Origin: Corynebacterium pseudopelargi
GTDB taxonomy: Bacteria; Actinomycetota; Actinomycetes; Mycobacteriales; Mycobacteriaceae
Direction: 5' to 3'
NCBI RefSeq assembly: GCF_003814005.1
Contig: NZ_CP033898.1
Coordinates: 1,488,001-1,552,000 of the forward strand
DNA: 64,000 nt
Positions 8,511 through 16,645 of the stretch are shown here, in pieces; the stretch's first letter is position 1, and each line of letters opens with the position of its first letter. The notes beneath the pieces are model-generated. The model saw nothing but the letters and a program-made list of their open reading frames with translations, did not search any database and was not told the DNA's origin. The translations under genes were made by a program, and so were the position numbers.

Positions 8511-9722
8511 CTAGCTTTCCAGCGTTTCCCTTGCGAAGATCCAGTACACCAGAGCGATTGCTGTGATCACGCCGCACAGAATGAAAGCCGCGGGGAAGCC
8601 GAAGTGCTGGGCCGTTAGGCCCACGGCAATGGGCGAGAGAATGGATCCGAAGTCTTGAGACATCTGGAAATTCGCCAGCACTTTGCCGCCGGATTTTTCG
8701 TTGCCCACCACATCGGCTAGTACGGCCTGCTGGGCTGGGTTTAAAAAGCCCGCGCCTGCGCCAGTAAGTGCTGAAAGCAGCAACAGCACCCATACTTCTC
8801 CGCTAAAACCCAGAGCGGCGGTAAAGGCACCATTAATGGCAAGGCCTGCCATGAGCACTGGCTTCCTGCCGATTGAATCGGCAAGTTTCCCAGAAAACTG
8901 CAGGGCGAAGGCGTTGCCTGCGGCGAAGGCAGTAAGCGCAATACCTGCGATGGCAGCACCGTTGCTAAAGGTGGCGGCGCAAAACAGTGGCACGACGGCG
9001 ATGCGGGCTCCGAAATTAGACCAACCATTGGCAAAGCCAGAGATTAAGGTGCCGCGATAGGCAGAATCTGCGAAGGCCTGCCCAAAGCGCATCGTGGGCA
9101 ATTTCTTCTCGCCTTTTTGTACTGCGCCAATATTCGAAGGCATGCGCCACCACACCACACACGCCGCCAAGATCACCGTCACGGCGTAGATGATGAAGGG
9201 GATGCGCATTCCCAGTGAGGCCAGGGCACCGCCGATGACCGGTCCTAGGATATTTCCGAAAAGAAAGCCCGAGGCATAGGCCGATGATGCTCGCCCACGA
9301 ATTTCTGGCGGCGAGAGCTTAATAATCAACCCCATGGCAGACACCGTGAACATGGTGGAACCAAAGCCTGCGATGGCTCTTAAGACGATGATCTGCCAGT
9401 AGGCCTGCGCTATGGCAACAAAGCCTGTGGCAATGGCGACGGTAAATAGCCCTGTGAGGTAGACCTTGCGCGAGCCGATTGCGTCGACAAGCGAACCTGA
9501 CACCGGGGCAAAAATGAGGCGGGTGGCGGCGAATACCGAGACCACCGCGCCTGCAAGCGCCATGCCTACGCCGAAGCTCGCGGCGAATTGCGGGATGATC
9601 GGGGCGATGATGCCAAAGCCGATGGCGATGATGAATGCGGCCATCACCAAAATCCAGATTTCGTGGGGGATCTTGGTGCGGGTGGTGTTGGCTTGGCGTA
9701 TCACTCGACTCAGGATACCCAT
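8511..9722 (-). CDS. MFS transporter, probable drug/metabolite exporter
   Basis: A 403-residue protein of the major facilitator superfamily with about 12 hydrophobic segments in two halves. The loop-2 motif A appears as SGSLVDAIGSRKVYL, and a second copy as SGKLADSIGRKPVLM in the second half, typical of drug:H+ antiporters. The substrate cannot be read from sequence. The 3' end is 4 nt from the stop of the convergent endonuclease gene, with no terminator visible between them. The upstream region is shared with the divergent gene at 9829 and holds an SOS-like palindrome that could act on either promoter. Confidence 0.87.
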   Translation of the reverse strand: MGILSRVIRQANTTRTKIPHEIWILVMAAFIIAIGFGIIAPIIPQFAASFGVGMALAGAVVSVFAATRLIFAPVSGSLVDAIGSRKVYLTGLFTVAIATGFVAIAQAYWQIIVLRAIAGFGSTMFTVSAMGLIIKLSPPEIRGRASSAYASGFLFGNILGPVIGGALASLGMRIPFIIYAVTVILAACVVWWRMPSNIGAVQKGEKKLPTMRFGQAFADSAYRGTLISGFANGWSNFGARIAVVPLFCAATFSNGAAIAGIALTAFAAGNAFALQFSGKLADSIGRKPVLMAGLAINGAFTAALGFSGEVWVLLLLSALTGAGAGFLNPAQQAVLADVVGNEKSGGKVLANFQMSQDFGSILSPIAVGLTAQHFGFPAAFILCGVITAIALVYWIFARETLES

Positions 9723-9767
9723 ACCTACACCAATGAGGTTGAGGTGGTGATCAATACCTCCACTATT

Positions 9768-9781
9768 AGAACGTCTGTTCT
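9768..9781. promoter_or_regulatory. SOS-box-like palindrome AGAAC-N4-GTTCT
   Basis: The palindrome AGAACgtctGTTCT contains GAAC-N4-GTTC, the core of the LexA box of Gram-positive bacteria including Corynebacterium and Mycobacterium. It lies 48 nt before the ATG of the gene at 9829 and 46 nt before the divergent MFS gene. Flanks (TTA/TAT) depart from the fuller TCGAAC...GTTCGA form, so binding is unproven. Confidence 0.5.
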
Positions 9782-9814
9782 ATTTTTGCTGGCGGCGAAT
9801 CGGAGGTTGCTCAC

Positions 9815-9820
9815 TATATT
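9815..9820 (+). promoter_or_regulatory. -10 element (TATATT) for leaderless gene at 9829
   Basis: TATATT followed by 8 nt and the ATG at 9829, with no Shine-Dalgarno sequence. The spacing predicts transcription starting at the A of ATG. Confidence 0.55.
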
Positions 9821-9828
9821 CACCAACC

Positions 9829-10329
9829 ATGTACAGCACGAAACAACACCACAGCAACGCACTGAACACCGACCTTGCCACCGCATGCGCAGTGATCGAA
9901 CAAGAACACAGCGATACCCTGGCCAAAATCCGAAGCACCATCCGCCACCCGCGCTCTCTCGCACGCCCCCAAGCCTCATGGCGGCCACCGAGCATCACCC
10001 TTGATCCGCCTTCCGCCTCTCATGGATTAAAAGTTGCCATCACCCGAAGAAGAGTCGGCCCAAATGTGCAGGCCAGGATACGAGGCTATGGCGAGCACCG
10101 CCGCCCGGCCTATGTGCTAGCCCTGAGGTTTTCTTATAGCAATGGCCAAGAAGTACCCCCGTTATTGGCAGAGGCATGGGTACGAGGAATCGTCGGCGAG
10201 GCCAATGCAGGCTGCGTTCATGCCCTCAGCGATGCGTACACGCCTACGTTTTTGTGGATCACCGATGCCCAAGGACAAGCCCTGCACTCCCCCGCCTCGT
10301 TGTTTGCAGCCTTCGCCCAAGCAGCCTAA
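9829..10329 (+). CDS. Hypothetical protein, possibly SOS-regulated
   Basis: A 166-residue protein that I do not recognise. The N-terminal third is polar and His/Arg-rich (residues 1-60). From about residue 65 it has regular alternating segments (GLKVAITRRRVGPNVQARI, then RPAYVLALRFSYSNG), suggesting a beta-rich domain, and it ends in a short Ala/Phe-rich helix. There is no signal peptide, membrane segment or catalytic motif. The start is fixed by the -10 TATATT located 8 nt upstream, which predicts a leaderless mRNA. An SOS-like palindrome lies further upstream, so DNA-damage control is possible. Confidence 0.7.
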   Translation: MYSTKQHHSNALNTDLATACAVIEQEHSDTLAKIRSTIRHPRSLARPQASWRPPSITLDPPSASHGLKVAITRRRVGPNVQARIRGYGEHRRPAYVLALRFSYSNGQEVPPLLAEAWVRGIVGEANAGCVHALSDAYTPTFLWITDAQGQALHSPASLFAAFAQAA

Positions 10330-10360
10330 GGCAATACACCGAATCCAATACACCGAACAC

Positions 10361-10407
10361 AAAACAAAGCCCCCGCTTGGAAGGCTTGAAGGCCAAAAGC
10401 AGGGGCT
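10361..10407 (-). terminator. Terminator between convergent genes (9829 gene and YbjN-like gene)
   Basis: AGCCCCCGCTT (10368-10378) pairs with AAGCAGGGGCT (10397-10407) with one mismatch. On the minus strand it is followed by TTTGTTTT, so it should terminate the YbjN-like gene. Confidence 0.65.
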
Positions 10408-10439
10408 AGGTTGGGCGCGTATGCGCAGCTTAAGATGCG

Positions 10440-11234
10440 CTATTCGGCATCCTTGAGGTCTTCTTCATCATCGAGATCTTCTTCAAAGTCCTCGTCGTCT
10501 TCGCCAAAAATGTCATAGACCTCGGGCTCATCGTCGAAGTCATCTAAAGGCATGAGCTGCGATTCCCAATCCTCGGCGTGATCGGCAGCAAGGGAAAGCA
10601 CATCGAAGAGTCGATCAGGATCGCTAAAGCTACCAAGCTCGAGCACCTCTTCTGTCATGGCGCCGATTTCCGCGGCAGCCTCGTAGAAGATGCGTTCACG
10701 CTCCTCATCGGTGATATCTTCAGGATCTTCCAGATCCCACAGGTTATCTACTGCTTCGCCAACCATCTCCTCGAACTCTGCACCTAAGGTGACAAAGCTG
10801 ACGTGGGCTACCACCTCGGCGTCTTCAACGCTGACCTCCACAATCAACTGAGAGTTATCTGCAACCTCAGCGATCACCACACTCGGATCCATCGGATCTT
10901 GCAGGAAGGTCAGATCGGCGATGCGCTCATCAGTAGATTCGAGCAAATCACGAAGAATCGTCACCACTTGATCAGTAGCAACATGCTCAGCAACGGTGCG
11001 CACGGCATCTTCTAAGGAAAACACCACCGAGACCAACGCAGCCTCAAAATCAACATCCTCTTCAGGGCCGGTGGAGGCGGCAATGTAGACATTTGCCGCA
11101 GGCATGAGCGGGTCAATTTCTACAAACTGAATTTCCACATCAGAGGTGATAGGAACAAACATCACCTCGTCATTCACGCGGGATTCAATCCCCTCCGCAT
11201 CCAGCGCAGCAGCGATCTCTTCAAAGAAACTCAT
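10440..11234 (-). CDS. Acidic YbjN-like protein
   Basis: A 264-residue, strongly acidic protein that ends in an Asp/Glu-rich tail of about 35 residues. The N-terminal part (residues 5-130) has the alternating pattern of a YbjN / type III secretion chaperone-like fold and a second similar unit follows, so it may be a tandem of two such domains. The biochemical role is unknown. I start at the ATG at 11234 because GGAAGGG sits 6 nt upstream; an in-frame GTG at 11249 has none. The neighbouring FhuF-like gene ends 130 nt upstream, so co-transcription is uncertain. Confidence 0.75.
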   Translation of the reverse strand: MSFFEEIAAALDAEGIESRVNDEVMFVPITSDVEIQFVEIDPLMPAANVYIAASTGPEEDVDFEAALVSVVFSLEDAVRTVAEHVATDQVVTILRDLLESTDERIADLTFLQDPMDPSVVIAEVADNSQLIVEVSVEDAEVVAHVSFVTLGAEFEEMVGEAVDNLWDLEDPEDITDEERERIFYEAAAEIGAMTEEVLELGSFSDPDRLFDVLSLAADHAEDWESQLMPLDDFDDEPEVYDIFGEDDEDFEEDLDDEEDLKDAE

Positions 11235-11364
11235 GTTTTGCCCTTCCACGGAGAAGTCAGATCAAAGGCCTGGTTTAGCTACTAAAACCATCACCTTGGC
11301 CTAAGCCTAGCCTTTTGCTCCCCGGAATGCTTTAGAAAATGACAGCCTGCACTCAAAGCCGCTT

Positions 11365-12264
11365 TTACCAGGGCTGAAGGGCCGCTAACTGCCCAGCAAT
11401 GCGCTGCTCACGGTCTTGATGCGGGCACGAGGTACACACCCCAGCATTAGGCGAATGGTAAATCATGCAACAAGAACTGCGGTGGGCAAGCAAATACTCC
11501 GGCTCCTCACCCGATGCAAGTAATTCCTGCAGGTCAGCTTGGATAATCTGGCCATCTTCTACAGCATCCACCCGAAGCGGCGGCAAGGTCACTTGCTGGC
11601 GCGCAGCATCGCCATCACCTGCGCCCGCTGCGGATGCAGCTTCACCATTGCTCATTACGGCAGCGCCCTCATTGGCTCCCTGCAATAAACCTTCGCGCAA
11701 CTGCTGGGCCACCTCGAAGGCTCGGGCAGTTTCAAAGGCCTGATTGCCAGCACCAACCGCCGGTTGGATCAACCCATCTGCAATAACTGACCATAACGGC
11801 GCAGGCCGTAGATCTAGATGCGAACATAACCCAGCCACTAATCCTGCAAGGCTAAGACCAAGACCTCTAGCCGAGGCCTCCACGCTGCCGGCCTGGCGCA
11901 AAGGGCGGAAGCCGAACCAGAAATCGCCGTCTCTGCGAAACAGCTCCCCGCTGCGAAGATCCAAATCCGGCACCACGTCTTCTTCCACCATCAAATGCAC
12001 CGAAGGGGCTGCGAGATCTCCGAGCAATGTATAAAGCCAAAGTTGGGCGGTGTGCTTTGGCTTATCCAGGCTAAAGATTGAACGGCACTGAGCAATCGCT
12101 GCATCAACGCACGCTTGTTGCCCTAACTGCGCACAATCCATCGCTACTACCCCGGCGGGATCGCTCGCATCAGGATTAATGCTCGGGCTAAAGCGTTCAT
12201 GCTGTGCAAGCAGCCGACCAATGGCTCGCTCAAGGTGCTCATCACTGGCAGTAGAGGTACTCAT
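11365..12264 (-). CDS. FhuF-like [2Fe-2S] protein, possible siderophore-iron reductase
   Basis: A 299-residue protein whose C-terminus carries C-C-x10-C-x2-C (in SSCCMIYHSPNAGVC and TSCP). This is the unusual [2Fe-2S]-binding motif of the FhuF ferric-siderophore reductases. The rest is weakly conserved, with an acidic stretch and a Gly/Ala-rich linker (about residues 205-225). FhuF proteins reduce Fe3+ held by hydroxamate siderophores in the cytoplasm. Its ATG overlaps the esterase stop (ATGA), so the two are one transcriptional and translational unit. The function is inferred from the cysteine motif; the N-terminal part is too divergent for me to be certain. Confidence 0.75.
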   Translation of the reverse strand: MSTSTASDEHLERAIGRLLAQHERFSPSINPDASDPAGVVAMDCAQLGQQACVDAAIAQCRSIFSLDKPKHTAQLWLYTLLGDLAAPSVHLMVEEDVVPDLDLRSGELFRRDGDFWFGFRPLRQAGSVEASARGLGLSLAGLVAGLCSHLDLRPAPLWSVIADGLIQPAVGAGNQAFETARAFEVAQQLREGLLQGANEGAAVMSNGEAASAAGAGDGDAARQQVTLPPLRVDAVEDGQIIQADLQELLASGEEPEYLLAHRSSCCMIYHSPNAGVCTSCPHQDREQRIAGQLAALQPW

Positions 12265-14369
12265 TGCTTTCGGTCTTTCTTCTTGCGGTGCTTCTTTTTC
12301 GCCGGCAACACCTGGGGCTGTGCTTTTACCCTCAAAGGTATCGCACTTCCATGGTGCGCTAGCACCTTGCGCTGTTGTTTCTGCGCTTCGCGCTGGGCCT
12401 TTTTAGCCTTACGCTTTGCCTTCTCGGCCTTGCGCTGCGCTTTCGCAGCCTTACGCTCGGCTTTTGCGGCTTTGCGCTCCGCCTTCTTTGCTGCCGCCTC
12501 GGCTTTTCTCAACTCAGCGATCTTCGCCTCGGCCTCGGCTTCGAGCGCGTCATGCTGGCTCGGCGCTTGGTTGTTGCCGCTTGGCGCTTCGCCGTGCTGG
12601 TGAGGTGCTTGGCTGTGACGCGCTTTGGCCAAGCGCTGCCTAGTGGCAAAGGCTCTCCCCTGTGGCTTTTCTACCTGCGCGTCTTGCTCTGCTGCAGGGC
12701 TGTCATGGAAGCCAAGGTCGTGCTGCGCGGTATCAGCCGTGGAGTCCGGGTGCTGAGAGGTAGCCGTAATGGCAAGTGGCTCAAGTGGTTCTACTGGCTC
12801 AAGGCCAAGGGCCTGCATGATCTCTGGTCTACCAATGCCCCACTGCGTCATGTCGTAGCGTTCCCACACCCGACGAAACGCCGCGCGCGGGTCGTAGCTG
12901 ACGTGAAGTTCGCGATCAAAAATCAAGGTGGCTCGCCCAGGGTGCAGATCATCTGGGCTGCGATAGCGCGGCCACTCGCGTCCGGGGTTGCCGTAGTGGA
13001 TAAAGCGCGACCACAACCGCTGCATGCTTTGGCTTAAAAGCTCCAGATCAGCACGCCCACCAATGTGCAGCTTGGAGGTTTTGGCTGCTTTGAGGTCTCC
13101 AAACAGCGGCGTCAGCTCCATGGAGTGCCAGGCTCCAAGACCTAACCAGCGCATGGTTGGTGGGGTGAAATCAAAGCGATACATCCACGTTTGAGCCCCT
13201 TGAGCATGCGCTCCTGCGGCGTGTACTGCGGGCGCCCAGAAGATGGCGTCGGAAAGCAGATCGGCAAAATCACTGCGACGTTGTGCATTTTGGTACATGT
13301 GCAGCACAAGGTCGGTGCCTGCTGGATCAAAAGATTCCAACATGCGCCGCGCTGCCCTGGTGCGCGCTGTAGAGCGTAGATAGAAGGCCTTGGTAAAAGA
13401 CGTCTCGTCGCCATTGGTGCCAATCAGCAGCGGCACCTTATGTTGTAGGCCTTGGGCAAATACTTCCAAGGGATGCTCAAAGATCACCCGCTTATCCACC
13501 GTTGGGCCAAAGCAGGTATTCATCTGAATCAGCTCGCCGGTACGCCACAACATCTTTTGCCCGGCGCGCACCAAATCGGCTGCATCTACGTTTCTTAGCT
13601 GCTCAAGATCGGGGTGTTCAAACCCGAGCCTTCGTTGTAATTCCGAGGCCCAGAATTGTGCCTGCACTGGGGAGTGGATGGCGGCAAGCGGTGGGGATTG
13701 GGCGATCGCTTTGCTAAATAATCCGGCGGCTGCAGGAACACACATGAGCGTGAGCACGGCGGCACCGCCGGCGGATTCGCCCATGATGGTGACGTTGTTT
13801 GGGTCCCCGCCAAAGGCTGCGATATTGCGCTGTACCCATTTCAGTGCCAGGAGTTGATCCAGCACCGCTGGGTTGGCCTCGCAGTCTTGGCCAACTGAGC
13901 GCATGTCTAAATATCCCAGCACCCCGAGGCGGAAATTGATCGATACGTACACCACGTCCATGGCCTCTGCCAGGGCGTGGCCGCGCAGGATCTGCTCGTG
14001 GGAGGAGCCGAAAATAAACGAGCCGCCGTGGAAATAGACCACCACCGGCAAGGTGGCATCGCTATCGGGGCGCACGATGTCGAGGTTGAGGCAGTCTTCG
14101 CTGCCGCGCACCTTATCGCTGGGTCCCAAAGAGGGTTGAGCGGCCACGGGGCCATATTCGCTGCACTCGCGCACACCGGTCCACGGTTCTACGGGGTGTG
14201 GGGCGCGGAAACGTCGACTGCCGCTGGTATCGCCACCATAAGGAATGCCCCGCCACGTTTGTACTTGAACCCCAGATGTTTCGTCGACAAGCCGAATGCC
14301 CCCTACGAGCCCCGAGGTAGTAGAGATAACGAGATCGGGGTGTGCTTCATTGCTTGTCGACGCACCCAT
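12261..14369 (-). CDS. Type B carboxylesterase with Lys/Ala-rich C-terminal tail
   Basis: A 702-residue protein. The first ~520 residues are a para-nitrobenzyl-esterase/carboxylesterase domain: GIPYG, SEDCLNLDI, oxyanion hole YFHGGSF, FRLGVLGYL and the nucleophile elbow GESAGG. About residues 520-600 are a Pro/Gln/His-rich linker. About residues 600-702 form a highly charged helix of repeating KKAERKAAKAE-type units ending in KKKHRKKKDRKQ. The tail is atypical for this family and could bind nucleic acid or cell-wall polymer; that is speculation. No signal peptide. The start is the ATG at 14369, giving a leaderless mRNA from the shared -10 at 14376-14382. Coupled to the FhuF-like gene. Confidence 0.85.
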   Translation of the reverse strand: MGASTSNEAHPDLVISTTSGLVGGIRLVDETSGVQVQTWRGIPYGGDTSGSRRFRAPHPVEPWTGVRECSEYGPVAAQPSLGPSDKVRGSEDCLNLDIVRPDSDATLPVVVYFHGGSFIFGSSHEQILRGHALAEAMDVVYVSINFRLGVLGYLDMRSVGQDCEANPAVLDQLLALKWVQRNIAAFGGDPNNVTIMGESAGGAAVLTLMCVPAAAGLFSKAIAQSPPLAAIHSPVQAQFWASELQRRLGFEHPDLEQLRNVDAADLVRAGQKMLWRTGELIQMNTCFGPTVDKRVIFEHPLEVFAQGLQHKVPLLIGTNGDETSFTKAFYLRSTARTRAARRMLESFDPAGTDLVLHMYQNAQRRSDFADLLSDAIFWAPAVHAAGAHAQGAQTWMYRFDFTPPTMRWLGLGAWHSMELTPLFGDLKAAKTSKLHIGGRADLELLSQSMQRLWSRFIHYGNPGREWPRYRSPDDLHPGRATLIFDRELHVSYDPRAAFRRVWERYDMTQWGIGRPEIMQALGLEPVEPLEPLAITATSQHPDSTADTAQHDLGFHDSPAAEQDAQVEKPQGRAFATRQRLAKARHSQAPHQHGEAPSGNNQAPSQHDALEAEAEAKIAELRKAEAAAKKAERKAAKAERKAAKAQRKAEKAKRKAKKAQREAQKQQRKVLAHHGSAIPLRVKAQPQVLPAKKKHRKKKDRKQ

Positions 14370-14375
14370 GTGTTC

Positions 14376-14382
14376 TACAGTA
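14376..14382. promoter_or_regulatory. Bidirectional -10 element TACAGTA for two divergent leaderless genes
   Basis: TACAGT (plus, 14376-14381) ends 7 nt before the aroE ATG at 14389. TACTGT (minus, 14382-14377) ends 7 nt before the esterase ATG at 14369. The 19 nt between the two ATGs are symmetric around this heptamer. Neither gene has a Shine-Dalgarno sequence. A TTGTCG at 14354-14359 could be the -35 for aroE (16-nt spacer); no clear -35 is seen for the esterase. Confidence 0.6.
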
Positions 14383-14388
14383 GGGCAC

Positions 14389-15198
14389 ATGGTGAACATC
14401 GTCGACCGCGAAACAGTCCTGTGCATCTCACTTGCCGCGCGCCCCTCAAACCACGGAGTGCGCTTTCATAACTGGCTGTTTGACCACTACCAGCTCAACT
14501 ACCTCTATAAGGCCGTAGCCCCAGTCGATATCACCGCAGCCATCGCAGGCGTGCGAGGCCTAGATATTCGCGGCGCTGCCGTGTCGATGCCCTATAAACA
14601 AGACGTGATTCCGCTGATTGATGCGCTCGATCCTTCCGCAGAACGCATCCAGGCAGTCAATACCATCGTCAATGAAGACGGGCTGCTCACCGGCTATAAC
14701 ACCGACTACATTGCCGTGGCCTCATTGCTGCGCACCCACGAAGTAGATCCCGGGCTACGTGTAGCCGTACAAGGCTCTGGTGGCATGGCCAATGCCGTGG
14801 TGGCCGCTCTTGCAGATCACGGCATGCAAGGCGTAGTAGTTGCCCGCAACGAAGCCACCGGCCAAGCGCTAGCCCAACAATACGGCTGGCAGCACGCCTT
14901 TGAAGTGCCCGAAGACGCAGAACTGCTAGTAAACGTGACACCACTTGGTATGAGCGGAGAACACGAAAACGTGCAGGCCTTTAGCGATCAAGCCATCGAG
15001 CGCGCACGCATCATCTTCGATGTAGTGGCCTACCCGGTTCGCACCCCACTGATTATTGCCGCCGAGCAAGCCGGCAAACCCATCATCCACGGCGGCGAAG
15101 TAGTGGCCTTGCAAGCAGCCGAACAATTCAAGCTCTACACCGGCGTGGAGCCATCTGCCGAAGCTGTTGATGCAGCCGAGGCCTACGCGCAGCAATAA
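14389..15198 (+). CDS. aroE: Shikimate dehydrogenase family protein
   Basis: A 269-residue AroE-like protein. Seen: AVSMPYKQDVI with the catalytic Lys (normally V-T-x-P-x-K), NTIVN, GYNTDY with the catalytic Asp, the NADP-binding loop GSGGMANAV and a C-terminal VALQAAEQFKLYTG. The N-terminal substrate loop is SLAARPSNHG rather than the usual S-x-S-P-x-x-H-N, so it may be a paralogue with changed substrate preference (shikimate, quinate or other). I start at the ATG at 14389 rather than the longer frame from 14296, because the -10 at 14376 predicts a leaderless mRNA and the length then fits the family. A strong terminator follows. Confidence 0.87.
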   Translation: MVNIVDRETVLCISLAARPSNHGVRFHNWLFDHYQLNYLYKAVAPVDITAAIAGVRGLDIRGAAVSMPYKQDVIPLIDALDPSAERIQAVNTIVNEDGLLTGYNTDYIAVASLLRTHEVDPGLRVAVQGSGGMANAVVAALADHGMQGVVVARNEATGQALAQQYGWQHAFEVPEDAELLVNVTPLGMSGEHENVQAFSDQAIERARIIFDVVAYPVRTPLIIAAEQAGKPIIHGGEVVALQAAEQFKLYTGVEPSAEAVDAAEAYAQQ

Positions 15199-15569
15199 CC
15201 AGGGCTAGGCCATAAAGGCCGAAGAGATTGCAGGCCGCACCGGAAACAGACTCGGTGCGGCCGCTTTTTGTTCGCTGGGGGCGGTGAGGGGTTTGGGGTG
15301 TTTCGGTGCGGGGTTTGAGCGGTGCGGCGCGGGGGTTTCGCCGTCCGGCTGATAACAGTTTGACTACAGTTTCACCCCAACGCGCTTCGGGGTTGCTAAC
15401 AACTGGATTGATTAATATACATTTATATCTCGTGCGAGACCGCTGCTACTCAGCAGTACACCCAGCGCATGATACGAGACACGCGCGAGTGTGCATCAAC
15501 GCTGGTCTTGCACCTAAAACACCAACAAAAACGCGCAACTAGAGCGCACAGTAGTTAAAAGGAAACACC
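15199..15569 (+). other. Intergenic region after aroE
   Basis: 371 nt without a convincing gene. It holds the aroE terminator (15233-15269), a G/T-rich stretch, an A/T-rich segment around 15400-15430 that may contain the promoter of the next gene, and short palindromes such as CTCGTGCGAG (near 15430) and CTGCTACTCAGCAG. Small ORFs here have no RBS and no recognisable product. Confidence 0.6.
15233..15269 (+). terminator. Rho-independent terminator of aroE
   Basis: GGCCGCACCG (15233-15242), a 10-nt loop, CGGTGCGGCC (15253-15262), then GC and five T: a 10-bp perfect stem with T-tract. Confidence 0.85.
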
Positions 15570-16427
15570 ATGGGAATTTTTAAAAAGGCCGCCTCTAAAG
15601 TTGGCGATCGCTTCTTATTTAATAAAGACAAAGAAAACTCCACCGACCTCAACAACGCCGATCTAGACAACGCCGATCTAGACACCCTGGCTGATAACTC
15701 TGGCGCTACCGGCAAGGCCTTGCTGCGCACCCTTGATCGCGCGGCAAAGATGCAGTCCTCGGCCATCGTCAATTATGTGGAATGGCTGCGCTCTAAAAAC
15801 CAGGACGCAACCCCTGAACAAATCCAGCAGAAGATGGATAAGCACTTCAAAATGCTGGTCACTGGCACCGGCGCAGGTGCAGGTGGTGCCGCAGCAGTAC
15901 CTGGCATCGGTTTTGTTACCGGCGCTGCCGCCATCGCCGCAGAATCCCTGGCATTCCTCGACGCAGCAGCCTTCTACACCATGGCTTCCGGCTACTTGCG
16001 CGGCGGCGATGTGCGCGATCCCGAGCGCAGGAAGTCGCTTATCCTCATCGCCATCTTGGGCTCCGAGGGCTCCGCGCTTGTCGACGCCTCCATCGGCGCC
16101 TCCAGCTCCGTTGCTGCCCTTTCTCGCATGTCTGCCCGCAACGTCACCCAGGTCAATAGCCGCATGACCAAGATGGCACTCAAGCAGGTATCCAAGCGCT
16201 TGAAGTATTCCTGGATGGGCAAGATCATGCCCCTGGGCATCGGTGTGGTGATCGGCACCGTGGCAAACCGCAAGATTGCCAAGCGCGTTATTGAAAACAC
16301 CCACCGCGCACTCGGCCCTGCCCCAGAGCAGTTTGATACTCCCGCCCCTGCCGAAGGCTCCATTGAAGAGCCAAAGGCAACCGTGAGCGAGCATGAGGAT
16401 CAAGCTCAAAAAGAAGACGAGTCTTAA
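15570..16427 (+). CDS. Hypothetical protein with Gly/Ala-rich hydrophobic core (EcsC-like?)
   Basis: A 285-residue protein with AAAAGG 6 nt before the ATG. Residues 1-60 are polar; residues 29-38 are a perfect duplication (NADLD twice). From about residue 95 a Gly/Ala-rich hydrophobic stretch (GTGAGAGGAAAVPGIGFV) and another near residue 230 (PLGIGVVIGTVA) suggest membrane contact. The C-terminus is acidic and Pro/Glu-rich. The pattern of a glycine-rich hairpin followed by a charged helix recalls the EcsC family, but I cannot confirm it. The next gene is 218 nt away, so it is probably monocistronic. Confidence 0.75.
   Translation: MGIFKKAASKVGDRFLFNKDKENSTDLNNADLDNADLDTLADNSGATGKALLRTLDRAAKMQSSAIVNYVEWLRSKNQDATPEQIQQKMDKHFKMLVTGTGAGAGGAAAVPGIGFVTGAAAIAAESLAFLDAAAFYTMASGYLRGGDVRDPERRKSLILIAILGSEGSALVDASIGASSSVAALSRMSARNVTQVNSRMTKMALKQVSKRLKYSWMGKIMPLGIGVVIGTVANRKIAKRVIENTHRALGPAPEQFDTPAPAEGSIEEPKATVSEHEDQAQKEDES
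15654..15683 (+). repeat. 15-bp in-frame tandem duplication
   Basis: AACGCCGATCTAGAC occurs twice without a gap (15654-15668 and 15669-15683) inside the preceding gene and encodes two NADLD units. Confidence 0.9.
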
Positions 16428-16483
16428 AAAAACCCTCGCTGTTACTTTCCCTAATTTCTTGGGTTGTAGCGGCACCAAGCACA

Positions 16484-16526
16484 CCCCGCATGGCCTCCCA
16501 GTGCCCGCTGGAACCTGCGGGGCTTT
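16484..16526 (+). terminator. Possible weak terminator after the 15570 gene
   Basis: CCCCGCA (16484-16490) pairs with TGCGGGG (16516-16522) around a 25-nt loop, followed by CTTT. The long loop and short T-tract make this weak. Confidence 0.3.
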
Positions 16527-16645
16527 ATGCTGCTCATAGCGCACATTCTTAGAGAATCTGGGCTCACACACTAGCCTCAGACTAAGAAGGGCTACACCAA
16601 GCTGCATAGCTAGAGCCACATACAAACGCGGCCGTTGGGAGATCC

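Noticed and set aside
11299..11320. DtxR-box-like sequence (GGCTAGGCTTAGG on the minus strand)
   Set aside because: Only about 10 of 19 positions fit the DtxR consensus as I recall it, and it lies upstream of the YbjN-like gene rather than of the FhuF/esterase unit.
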